64,000 nucleotides of DNA from CAVYOD01 sp963770045. Lineage in GTDB: Bacteria > Acidobacteriota > Aminicenantia > Aminicenantales > CAVYOD01. The stretch covers positions 1-64,000 of the forward strand of contig CAVYOD010000023.1 of NCBI GenBank assembly GCA_963770045.1, given 5' to 3'. The notes below the pieces were generated by a model. The model was not told the origin of the DNA. It saw only the letters and a program-made list of their open reading frames with translations, and did no database searches. Made by a program: the position numbers and the translations under genes. Each line of letters begins with the position of its first letter. Positions within the stretch are counted from its first letter, which is position 1. This document shows positions 56,520 through 64,000 of this stretch, in pieces.

Positions 56520-59511
56520 TTGATAGACGATCAAGAAAAACACTTCTTCAAAATCTCCAAACTGGCCATCTTGGGCTCGTTTCTGATCCTTTCCTTTTCG
56601 AACTGTCAAAGCAAAAGAGGATCGGAGATCTACCGGCTCATCGACCACCTCGACAAAAGGAACGTCATTTCGAGTCCGCTGGTTAAGCTCGACCAGTATT
56701 TTCCCCTGAAAATTCAAAGAGCCCAGGCTAAAGAACTCAAGCGGATTGAAATGGATGGTCAAAGCTATTGGGCCGTGCCGACGTTTGGGCCGGTGGCCTG
56801 TCCGTTAGATTATGATATCCCTCCGGATCTGGTCGTCTCGAAAGATGGGAAAAGGTTGGTCCCTTCCATGACGCCTCTCGGGGATTCTTTGAGCTGGCGA
56901 TGGTTGGGCGGAGAACGGGACATCGATTTTTCAAAAGCCCTGGGGCCCTCCGGACGGTTTCTCCCTCTTCAACGGGAACAGATCTGGGAGAGCAGCCTCG
57001 TTCTTCCGGGGGGGCAGGCCGTCATTGAAATCTTTGCCAAGAGCGGAAACCCCGATTCCTATCGCGCTTGTTTAGAAGTGGAGGTCAATCACAGCAAAAC
57101 CGAGCTGTGTATCGGACACTATCGAGCCTACAAATTCGTGGAAAATCTCAGCCTGGGACTTAACCAGCTAAAAATTACTCTTAAGAAAACCATCCCTAGT
57201 GTTTCGAAAACAGGGCCAGGCACAAACGAAACGGTCTATTTGGAGGTGATGAAGGTCACGCCTCTGCGGGATCTGATCTTGATTTCCGCTCCGGCGAACA
57301 AAAACTCCCTGGAAGGTGATTTCGAACTTTCATATCCGGCCGAGCCCGTGGATCAGCTCATCCCCATCAAGAAGCGCCTCGTCCCCTCGGAGGGACTGAG
57401 GCAAACCTTCGATCTTGAAAACCCGGCAGCCAAAAACTTTGAAGTCGTCTATCAAGCCGGAACCAAGAGCGGGCTTCTTTCATTGTGGCATAAAGACAAA
57501 CAAATTAGCTCCACCAAGATTACTGGCCGGAAATACTTTTCTCACTCTTTCCAGGCGGAACAGAAGAGCCCGGCTACCTTGGAGTTGCGATTCCAATCGG
57601 ACCAAACAAGCCCTGACGACGACAAGGCGCCTCCGGGGCCATTCCTTGATTCTTTGGTTATCACCAATCCCCTCAAGGCCATTTGCCTTCCCCTGTACCA
57701 TTTTAAGGATTTCAGAATCTATGACCTGGGAATCGGTGAGAATCCCTATCTGATCAAAAAGAATCTCAAAGTCCAAGGGGAATCTTTCAATTCCATTTTC
57801 GCCGCCCCTCCTACGCGGCTAAAATTTCGATTAAGAATTCCTGACGACGCGATCTTGAGCTTTGGCTACGGACTGCTGAGCAATAGCTGGAACAAGGAAG
57901 GCGATGGGGTTTTCTTCCAGATCCTGGCGGAGACATCCGCGGCCAAGGAGACACTCTTTTCCGCCCGGGTCAACCCTTCTCATAATCCCAAGGACAGGCG
58001 AATTTTCAAAAAGGAGATAGACCTTCGTCGCTACCGGGGGAAGACAGTGACCCTTTGGTTTCAGACAACAGGGGGTCTGGGGGAACGTGTCGAGGAAGAA
58101 TCCGATCACAGGGACGACCTCGCCCTTTGGGCCAATCCCTTTCTCTATCAAAACAAGCGCGAGGTGCTTTCCTCGGAAGACCCGGCCAACATCATTCTCA
58201 TCTCCTTGGATACTATGGGGGCAAGCCATCTGGGCTGCTACGGATATGGAACCCCCACGAGCCCCCACATCGACGAACTCGCCCGAGAGAGCGCTCTCTT
58301 TCTGCAAGCTTTTTCCGCAGCGCCGTATACCCTGCCCTCCCATATGTCCATTTTCACGGGTCTGGTCCCGCCCAGGCATCAAGTCTTCTACTTGGATCAG
58401 AGTCTCGATCCTGATATCCATAGCCTGACGGAGCTCTTAAGAGCCCGCGGCTATTTGACAGCGGCCTTCACCGACGACGGCCAGGTCAGTTCGGACTACG
58501 GATTTTCGAGGGGATTTGACTATTATGAAGAAAAGAGGGGAGGAGAGAGAGTGACAAGGTCGGCCGGATTGCTGCACAAGAGGGTGTCATCCTGGATCAA
58601 CGATCATCGAGGCCTGAAGAACTTCCTTTTCCTCCACACTTACCAGACTCACAACCCTTATAAGTCTCCGCCGCCCTTTGGGCAGATGTTCTTGAAAGAA
58701 AACCATCCCTGGAAGGGAATTTCCCTGGAAGAAATTTTCGGCCCGGGCTTTGCTACGTTTTTTAAAAACGTCAGCGAACTCGAGAGGGAGAACATGGTCG
58801 CTCTTTACGATGGAGAGATACGATATACGGACGAGGTTTTGATCAAGCCTCTCCTCGACGAGTTAAAAAAACTCAATCTCTATGACCGGACCATGCTCAT
58901 CATAACGGCCGACCACGGCGAAGCATTCGGTGAGCACGGGTACTGGATGCACAGCTGGAATATTTATAATGAGGTGGCCAGAGTTCCTCTGATCATAAAA
59001 TTTCCTCGATCCCGACACCGGGGCAGAATCATCCATGACTTTGTCGGGACGATCGACATCATGCCGACGATCCTCGATGAGGCGAACATATCGGGATCCG
59101 GTAGTCAGTGTCGACGGAGAGAGTCTCCTCAATATTTTGAATCAGAAGAAGAAAAAGCCAAAATCCTTTCTCATCTATCAGCCGGCCTCTATGACGGCTG
59201 CGCCGACTCCCCGGAGGATAGGGCTCTTCCTTGACCCCTTTAAACTGGTGATCAATGAGGACTATCCGCCCCAGGCTTATAAGTGGTTTTCTCCGCCTCC
59301 GCCTCGCCAAGAAGATCTTGAACTCTATGACTTGAGGAGGGACCCGGGCGAAAAGAAAAACCTGGCCGGCCTGAAGAGAAACGTTGTCCAGGAGCTGATC
59401 TCCAAGGTCCAGGTCTTGCTGAAAGATCTAGAAAAGGAGAGATCGGTCAGGAAACTCCCTTTGGACAGAGACCTGCTGGAAAGGCTGAGAGCCCTCGGAT
59501 ATATCGAATAA
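56520..59511 (+). CDS. Large (about 996 aa) lipoprotein with C-terminal alkaline-phosphatase/sulfatase-fold domain, one frameshift
   Basis: The only in-frame start after a stop at 56508 is the TTG at 56520. Lipoprotein signal KLAILGSFLILSFSNC, then EIYRLIDHLDKRNVISSPLV, matching the paralogue at 52456. The N-terminal 480 residues are beta-rich (QAVIEIFAKSGNPDSYRACL, GDFELSYPAEPVDQLIPIKK). The enzyme domain has NIILISLDTMGASHLGCYGY, SAAPYTLPSHMSIFTGLVPP (Thr nucleophile), LFLHTYQTHNPYKSPPPFGQ, LIITADHGEAFGEHGYWMHS and ARVPLIIKFPRS. Near 59095 the frame slips, and the end ERLRALGYIE is reached at 59511. Asp replaces nothing essential, but D-T-M-G-A-S-H differs from D-T-M-R-A-D-H, so one metal-side residue is altered. 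Confidence 0.7.
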
Positions 59512-59553
59512 CCCCGGTTGAAGGCCTATTTTCTTTGTGATATATTGGCCGCG

Positions 59554-60531
59554 ATGAAGAGTCCTGCGAAGACCGAGATCTCCCTGGTCATCCCGGTTTA
59601 CAACGAAGCCCCGAATCTCCCTGAACTTTACAAAGAGATCTCCGCGTCCTGCGCCAGCCTGGGGAGGGCTTACGAAATTATCTTCGTGGACGATGGGAGC
59701 CGGGATGAATCGTTCTCCGTCCTCAAAAACATCCAGAATAACGACCGGAGGGTCAAGGTCCTTCGCTTGAGGAAAAATTTTGGCCAGACAGCGGCCCTCT
59801 CGGCCGGCTTTGACTACGCCCGGGGCGAGATCATCATCACCCTGGATGCGGACCTCCAGAACGACCCCAACGATTTCTCGGCTCTTCTCGAGAAGATGGA
59901 TGAAGGATATGATATCGTGAGCGGGTGGCGGCGGAAGCGGAAGGACAGGTTCCTGACCAGGCGTCTCCCCTCGAGGATCGCCAATTGGCTTATCTCCTGG
60001 ATTACCGGGGTCAAACTCCACGACTACGGCTGCACGCTCAAAGCCTTTCGCCGGGACGTCGTAAAGAATATCCGCCTCTACGGTGAGCTTCACCGCTTTA
60101 TCCCCGCGATCGCCAGCAATTTCGGTGTCTCCATCGCCGAAGTCAAGGTCAATCACCGGCCCAGGCTTAGGGGCAAATCCAAGTACAACATTCTGCGAAC
60201 GTTCAAGGTCTTCCTCGACCTCCTGACGGTCAAGTTCCTGATGAGCTACTCCACGCGGCCCTTGCAGATCTTCGGGGTCTTCGGCTCGATCAGCGGGCTC
60301 GCCGGGGGAATCCTGGCGATCGTGCTCGCCTACCAGAGGCTCGTCCTCCGCCAGAGCATCGCCAACCGGCCGCTCCTCCTCCTGGCCATCCTGCTCATTG
60401 TCATCGGCATTCAGTTTATCACCCTGGGGCTCCTGGCCGAGATCATGGTCCGGGCCTACCATGAATCCAGTGAAAAAAACATCTATTTTGTCAGGGAAAC
60501 ACTCGATGCCGAGCCCAGAGAGAATTCGTAA
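59554..60531 (+). CDS. GT2 glycosyltransferase with two C-terminal membrane helices (ArnC/GtrB-like)
   Basis: The ATG at 59554 (MKSPAKTEISLVIPVYNEAP) is preferred to a TTG at 59518. IIFVDDGSRDESFSVLKNIQ, LRKNFGQTAALSAGFDYARG, IITLDADLQNDPNDFSALLE and TGVKLHDYGCTLKAFRRDVV are the polyisoprenyl-phosphate glycosyltransferase signature. KVNHRPRLRGKSKYNILRTF precedes two membrane helices (IFGVFGSISGLAGGILAIVL, PLLLLAILLIVIGIQFITLG). 325 aa. It makes polyprenyl-phosphate sugar on the cytoplasmic face for transfer outside. It is followed 12 bases later by the GT4 gene and belongs to the same operon. Confidence 0.88.
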   Translation: MKSPAKTEISLVIPVYNEAPNLPELYKEISASCASLGRAYEIIFVDDGSRDESFSVLKNIQNNDRRVKVLRLRKNFGQTAALSAGFDYARGEIIITLDADLQNDPNDFSALLEKMDEGYDIVSGWRRKRKDRFLTRRLPSRIANWLISWITGVKLHDYGCTLKAFRRDVVKNIRLYGELHRFIPAIASNFGVSIAEVKVNHRPRLRGKSKYNILRTFKVFLDLLTVKFLMSYSTRPLQIFGVFGSISGLAGGILAIVLAYQRLVLRQSIANRPLLLLAILLIVIGIQFITLGLLAEIMVRAYHESSEKNIYFVRETLDAEPRENS

Positions 60532-60543
60532 CCGCGAAGCCCG

Positions 60544-61716
60544 ATGAAAATCCTGATGCTCGCTCCGGAGCCTTTTTTCCAGCCCAGGGGCACTCCGATC
60601 AGTGTCTATTTCAGGCTCAAAACCCTCTCCGAGCTCGGTCACCAGACAGACCTTATCACCTACCCGCTCGGGGAAGATGTCAACTTCTCAGGTCTCGAAA
60701 TCCACAGAATCCCCAACCTTTTGGGCGCCAAGAAGATCAAGATCGGCCCTTCCTGGATCAAGATCCCTTACGATTTCTTGATGTTCTGGAAGGCTTTTTT
60801 TAAGCTGGCCGGAGGCGGGCGCGATTTGATATTCTCTCACGAGGAGGCGGCCCTGCCGGGCGCCGTGCTGGGGAAGATCTGGAGAGTTCCCCATCTCTAC
60901 GACATGCATTCCAGCCTGCCCCAGCAGCTCGAGAACTTCGATTTTTCGAGGTCGGCGCTGCTGAAAAAAATCTTCCTCTGGATCGAGCGGTTCATCCTGA
61001 AGAACTCCCAGGCCGTGATCGTCATCTGCCAGGACCTGCAGGAGACGGTCAAAAAGGAAGGGGCCGGCTCCAAGTCGGTCCTGATCGAAAATTTCCTCGA
61101 TTTCCCCGGCCCGAACTATTCGGCGCGAGACGTCGAAGCCAGACGCAGAGAGCTCGTCCCGGGCGGAGAAAAGGTCGTCCTCTACACCGGGAATTTCGAG
61201 CCCTACCAGGGAATTTCCCTCCTCCTCCAGGCCGTGGCCGGAGTGAGCGGCAGGGCTGTTTTCCTTCTCGTCGGAGGAAGCTCCGCCGAGAACCAGGAGA
61301 TGGCAAAGAGGGCAGCCGCCCTTGGGATCGGGGAGAGGATCATTCTGGTCGATCGGGTTCCTCCTTCCGAGGTCCCGCTCTACATCGGGCTGGCCGATGT
61401 GCTCGTTTCGCCCCGGCTCTCGGGCACAAATACGCCGTTGAAAATCTATTCCTTCCTTAAGTCAGGAAAACCGGTGGTGGCCACAAGACTCTGGACCCAC
61501 ACCCAGGTCTTGAATGATGAAATCTCGGTCCTTGTCGATCCCACCGCCGAGGGACTGGCTCAAGGCATCTCCTTCGCGCTTTTCAATGAAGAGGCCCGGC
61601 GGAGAGCGCAGGCGGCGAAATCTCTCGCAGAGAGGGAATACACGCCCTCCCGGTATAAAGAAAAGATCAAAGACTCCCTGGCCATGGCCCGGGTGAATTT
61701 CGAAAAAGGAAGATGA
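60544..61716 (+). CDS. GT4 family glycosyltransferase
   Basis: 390 aa, intact. MKILMLAPEPFFQPRGTPIS with VYFRLKTLSELGHQTDLITY is the N-terminal Rossmann domain. PHLYDMHSSLPQQLENFDF, then AVIVICQDLQETVKKEGAGS, and VVLYTGNFEPYQGISLLLQA lead into the C-terminal domain with DRVPPSEVPLYIGLADVLVS, PRLSGTNTPLKIYSFLKSGK and PVVATRLWTHTQVLNDEISV (E-x7-E-like region altered). Cytoplasmic, retaining glycosyltransferase acting on a lipid-linked glycan. Tightly spaced between the GT2 gene and the epimerase gene. Confidence 0.85.
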   Translation: MKILMLAPEPFFQPRGTPISVYFRLKTLSELGHQTDLITYPLGEDVNFSGLEIHRIPNLLGAKKIKIGPSWIKIPYDFLMFWKAFFKLAGGGRDLIFSHEEAALPGAVLGKIWRVPHLYDMHSSLPQQLENFDFSRSALLKKIFLWIERFILKNSQAVIVICQDLQETVKKEGAGSKSVLIENFLDFPGPNYSARDVEARRRELVPGGEKVVLYTGNFEPYQGISLLLQAVAGVSGRAVFLLVGGSSAENQEMAKRAAALGIGERIILVDRVPPSEVPLYIGLADVLVSPRLSGTNTPLKIYSFLKSGKPVVATRLWTHTQVLNDEISVLVDPTAEGLAQGISFALFNEEARRRAQAAKSLAEREYTPSRYKEKIKDSLAMARVNFEKGR

Positions 61717-61723
61717 TTCTGGC

Positions 61724-62694
61724 ATGCGGGCCTTCGTGACGGGAGCCTCGGGGTTCATCGGAAGCCATCTTGTCGCGACGCTCGTCCGAGAAGGCTGGGC
61801 CGTCCGCGCGCTCGTCCACAGAACCGAGATTCCTGAATCCCCCGGCGTCCAGGTCGTCCACGGAGACGTGCTCGATTTCGGACTCCTGAGAGAGAGCCTC
61901 AAGGGAACCGATGTTTTATTTCACCTGGCCGCCGCCCTGGGGGCCTCCCGCATCGGCCGAAACGAATTCTTCAGGATCAATGCCGCGGGCACAGAAAACG
62001 TCCTGCGCGCGGCCAGAGAAACGGGCGTCCGGAAAATCATCCATTTCAGCTCGGCGGGCGTTCTGGGAGCCGTCAAAAAGAATGATATCGCGGGCGAAGA
62101 TTATCCTCTCAACCCCCAGAATGTCTACGACAGGACCAAGCTCGAAGGCGAGAGGATCGCCCTCCGCCTGGCTCAAGAATGCTTGGATATCGTCATCGTC
62201 CGGCCCGGCTGGGCCTACGGGCCGGGAGATCGAAGGACTTTCAAGCTCATCAAGTCAATCAACGACGGAAGGTTCTTCCTCGTGGCGAAGGGTCGCGGCC
62301 GGCAGACCCCGGTGTATATTCGAGGATCTCGTAGAAGGGACCATTTTGTGCGCGGCTATGGGAAAGCGGGGCGAGGTTTACCACCTGGCCGGCCGGGAGA
62401 TCCTCGAAGTCGGGAGAATGGCCGAGGAGATCGCGGCCGCGTGCGGAGAGAGGATTCCGCGCCTTTCTCTACCGCTTCTCCCCGCCAAGCTCGCAGCTTT
62501 CACCCTGGAGAAACTTTTTGGCGCGGTCAAAAAAGAAGCGCCCTTCTCGAGGTCCAAGCTCAGTTTCTTTATCCACCCCAAGGCGCTCGCGATCCACAAA
62601 GCCCAGGAAGAGCTCGGGTATTCCCCGCGAGTGGATTTTAGGCCGAGGAATCAACCTGACCGTGGCTTGGTACCGGGAAAACGGCTGGTTATAG
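61724..62694 (+). CDS. NAD-dependent sugar epimerase/dehydratase (SDR), two frameshifts
   Basis: MRAFVTGASGFIGSHLVATL carries the GxxGxxG NAD motif. It continues VVHGDVLDFGLLRESLKGTD, VLFHLAAALGASRIGRNEFF, KIIHFSSAGVLGAVKKND and NVYDRTKLEGERIALRLAQE (Y-x3-K), then VRPGWAYGPGDRRTFKLIKS. Near 62320 the frame changes to EDLVEGTILCAAMGKRGEVY, HLAGREILEVGRMAEEIAAA. Near 62640 a second slip gives the likely end GINLTVAWYRENGWL at 62694. Total about 323 aa. It probably remodels a nucleotide sugar or lipid-linked sugar for the neighbouring glycosyltransferases; the exact reaction is unknown. Confidence 0.8.
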
Positions 62695-62706
62695 GCACGC
62701 GGGCAT

Positions 62707-63480
62707 TCAGGCTTTGACTTGAGGCGTACCCTTGATCTCCCGTCTGTCCTTGACCTTCTTCGCCGGGCTTCCCCAGGCGATTGAATATTCCTGAAGCGAA
62801 CGCGTGATGACCGAGCCCGCGCCGACGACACTTCCCTTGCCGATGGAAACCCCGTCCAGGACGATGACGCCCGCCGCCAACCAGACATCATCCTCGATCT
62901 GGATCCCGCCCTTAGAATAGGACGGCTGGAACATGATCGGAGTTGAAGGATCATCAAAGACGTGGTTCCCGCCGGCGACCAGATAGCAGCGCCCGGCCAG
63001 GAAACAATATTTTCCCAGGCGGAGCTCGGTCTCTGAGAGAAGGGTGCAGTTGGACGAGATGTTGCAGTAGTCCCCGAGAGTGATCGCCCCCTCCTTGCAG
63101 CTGATGATGGAATTCCGGCCCACGTAGGCGTTTTCCCCGATCTCGATTCCGCGGTTTTTCGTTCCCTTGGCATCAAGGACAACATTGTCATCGAGGACGG
63201 TGTTAGCCCCCAGGGATATCTTGTGGGGATGACGGAGGGTGATATTCCGGCCGAAGACGACTCCCCGGCCTGATTTGCGGAGGAGCAAGGGGTAGAACGA
63301 TTTCCTCAGTCCGAAGCCGAGCGCACCGGGAATTCGGGAGAAGCAAGCCGTGATCAGCTCGTATTTGAGGAGACTCCAGAAGGACTTCTTTCCTACGAAG
63401 AGACTGGAGTACTTGGAAAAGAGGGGAGTTTTCTTCTCCAGCAATTCTTTCTGGGTGCTGCCAAAGAAATTTTTGCTCAT
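62707..63480 (-). CDS. Left-handed beta-helix (hexapeptide) acyltransferase
   Basis: The ATG at 63480 (MSKNFFGSTQKELLEKKTPL) overlaps the upstream stop (ATGA). An N-terminal helical part (SFWSLLKYELITACFSRIPG, LGFGLRKSFYPLLLRKSG) is followed by hexapeptide repeats (VVFGRNITLRHPHKISLGAN, VLDDNVVLDAKGTKNRGIEI, NAYVGRNSIISCKEGAITLG). The C-terminal active-site region is IEDDVWLAAGVIVLDGVSIG, KGSVVGAGSVITRSL, WGSPAKKV. 257 aa. It resembles serine/maltose O-acetyltransferase-type glycan acetylases. The usual catalytic His is expected near NHVFDDPSTPI. It probably O-acetylates a surface sugar. Confidence 0.82.
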   Translation of the reverse strand: MSKNFFGSTQKELLEKKTPLFSKYSSLFVGKKSFWSLLKYELITACFSRIPGALGFGLRKSFYPLLLRKSGRGVVFGRNITLRHPHKISLGANTVLDDNVVLDAKGTKNRGIEIGENAYVGRNSIISCKEGAITLGDYCNISSNCTLLSETELRLGKYCFLAGRCYLVAGGNHVFDDPSTPIMFQPSYSKGGIQIEDDVWLAAGVIVLDGVSIGKGSVVGAGSVITRSLQEYSIAWGSPAKKVKDRREIKGTPQVKA

Positions 63481-64000
63481 CGGACTGCCTCGCTTTTGAC
63501 CGGGATGATATCCAGATAATCGAGCCACAGGTTTTCTCTTCCTGTCGGGGTCAGCCGGATGCGAACAGCGTCGTCGTCCGCGGAAGGGAATTCGAATTGC
63601 AGTTCCTGATACCTTCGGCTGTTCGAAAATTCTTCGCCGCGCACGGCCCAATTGAAGATTTTTTCCTTATTCTTTTTGAACAGAACCTTGACATCCAGCG
63701 CTTTCCCTTCAATCTTCGAACCGGCGGACCTGGCCCGGAGGACGAGCTTGTACATTCCGGCGGAAAGAGGCCGGTCGAGAATCACCGTGAGCGGCTTTCC
63801 TCTGTCCTTGGCCTTATCCAGGTAAAGGGCGCTCCCCTTTGAAGCACTGAGATCATAGGCGATTCGGCCCCGGTCTTTGGGATACCATTCTCCTTCGAAC
63901 GTGTGCTCGGGTCCGGTGAGTTCTCTTTCAGAATCATGCCAGAGATAGACCTCAGACGTTCCGTCTTTGCCCCGAAACACGAGCTTGTCGGTCTGGCCGC
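63477..64000 (-). CDS. C-terminal part of a larger protein with beta-sandwich domain (cut by window edge)
   Basis: The frame is open to the window end (upstream codons read GQTDKLVFRGKDGTSEVYLW) and stops at 63477. The visible 174 residues include GSALYLDKAKDRGKPLTVIL, GMYKLVLRARSAGSKIEGKA and EFSNSRRYQELQFEFPSADD, then AVRIRLTPTGRENLWLDYLD. The pattern, Y-K-L-x-L-R-A-R followed by F-x-x-x-Y-x-x-L-x-F-E-F and L-W-L-D-Y-L-D, is that of a carbohydrate-binding-type jelly roll. Its start and any catalytic part lie beyond the window. It is coupled to the acyltransferase gene by a four-base overlap. Confidence 0.55.
   Translation of the reverse strand, partial: GQTDKLVFRGKDGTSEVYLWHDSERELTGPEHTFEGEWYPKDRGRIAYDLSASKGSALYLDKAKDRGKPLTVILDRPLSAGMYKLVLRARSAGSKIEGKALDVKVLFKKNKEKIFNWAVRGEEFSNSRRYQELQFEFPSADDDAVRIRLTPTGRENLWLDYLDIIPVKSEAVR

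Noticed and set aside
49761..59511. Classical sulfatase annotation for the three alkaline-phosphatase-fold genes
   Set aside because: None has the C/S-x-P-x-R maturation motif; the nucleophile position is Thr in all three, so sulfatase activity is not supported.
59428..60642. 404-codon minus-strand frame opposite the GT2 gene
   Set aside because: Antisense shadow with Asp/Gly/Glu-rich composition; the plus strand is an unmistakable glycosyltransferase.
1..64000. CRISPR arrays, rRNA genes, insertion sequences, prophage genes
   Set aside because: No regularly spaced long repeats, no rRNA-like tracts, no transposase, integrase or phage structural genes were seen.

Overview
The window looks like chromosomal DNA of a Gram-negative-type bacterium. 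It carries ADP-heptose synthesis and heptosyltransferase genes, a Wzm/Wzt polysaccharide exporter, SurA/PpiC-type periplasmic chaperones, an EnvC-like divisome factor, a predicted outer-membrane barrel and many lipoproteins. Gene content (pyruvoyl-dependent arginine decarboxylase, DUF5916-type barrel protein, many alkaline-phosphatase-fold lipoproteins ending in LRALGY-like motifs) fits an uncultured lineage such as Candidatus Aminicenantes or an Acidobacteria relative. That placement is inference from memory of gene content, not from a marker gene.

Layout. 1-5.7 kb is an accessory region, visibly more A+T-rich at its left end: a MazG-like start, an HExxH protein, a TPR protein, a broken staphylococcal-nuclease-like gene, a PD-(D/E)XK-like protein and a HEPN-motif protein with an overlapping 36-aa gene. 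It ends at a tRNA-Val-like remnant that lacks its 5-prime acceptor strand. 6-8.5 kb holds a secreted redoxin, a small hypothetical gene and a GT9 heptosyltransferase; the last two each carry a similar structured 5-prime leader. 8.7-17.1 kb holds glycerate 2-kinase, a flippase-like membrane protein, the envC/ctp/yibQ-type cell-envelope operon, a membrane protein, and a lipoprotein-pdaD operon. 17.1-22.5 kb (minus) is mfd followed by two parvulin-type isomerases. 22.8-31.3 kb holds a DUF5916 barrel protein, a Tat-exported PaoABC-like molybdenum hydroxylase operon and an exported class I glutamine amidotransferase. 31.4-31.7 kb holds an isolated micro-gene unit (promoter, RBS, 20-codon frame, hairpin, terminator).

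31.9-40.9 kb (minus) is one tightly overlapping run: atpF-prime, F, H, A, G, D, C, then a TrmN6-like methyltransferase, wzm, wzt and rfaE2. accD-folC and an atypical receiver-domain gene follow. 43.9-64 kb is a surface-glycan and secreted-protein region: two paralogous beta-propeller/FnIII proteins, two multi-membrane-span glycosyltransferase-like proteins, three alkaline-phosphatase/sulfatase-fold proteins (two of about 995 aa in divergent orientation around a GT2), another GT2, a GT4, an epimerase, a hexapeptide acyltransferase and the 3-prime end of a further exported protein.

Quality caveat. More than twenty genes, including atpA, atpH, folC and mfd, are interrupted by one or more single-base frameshifts that restore perfect family sequence when corrected. 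Several sit in homopolymers. I read these mainly as sequencing or assembly errors and annotate whole genes across the breaks.
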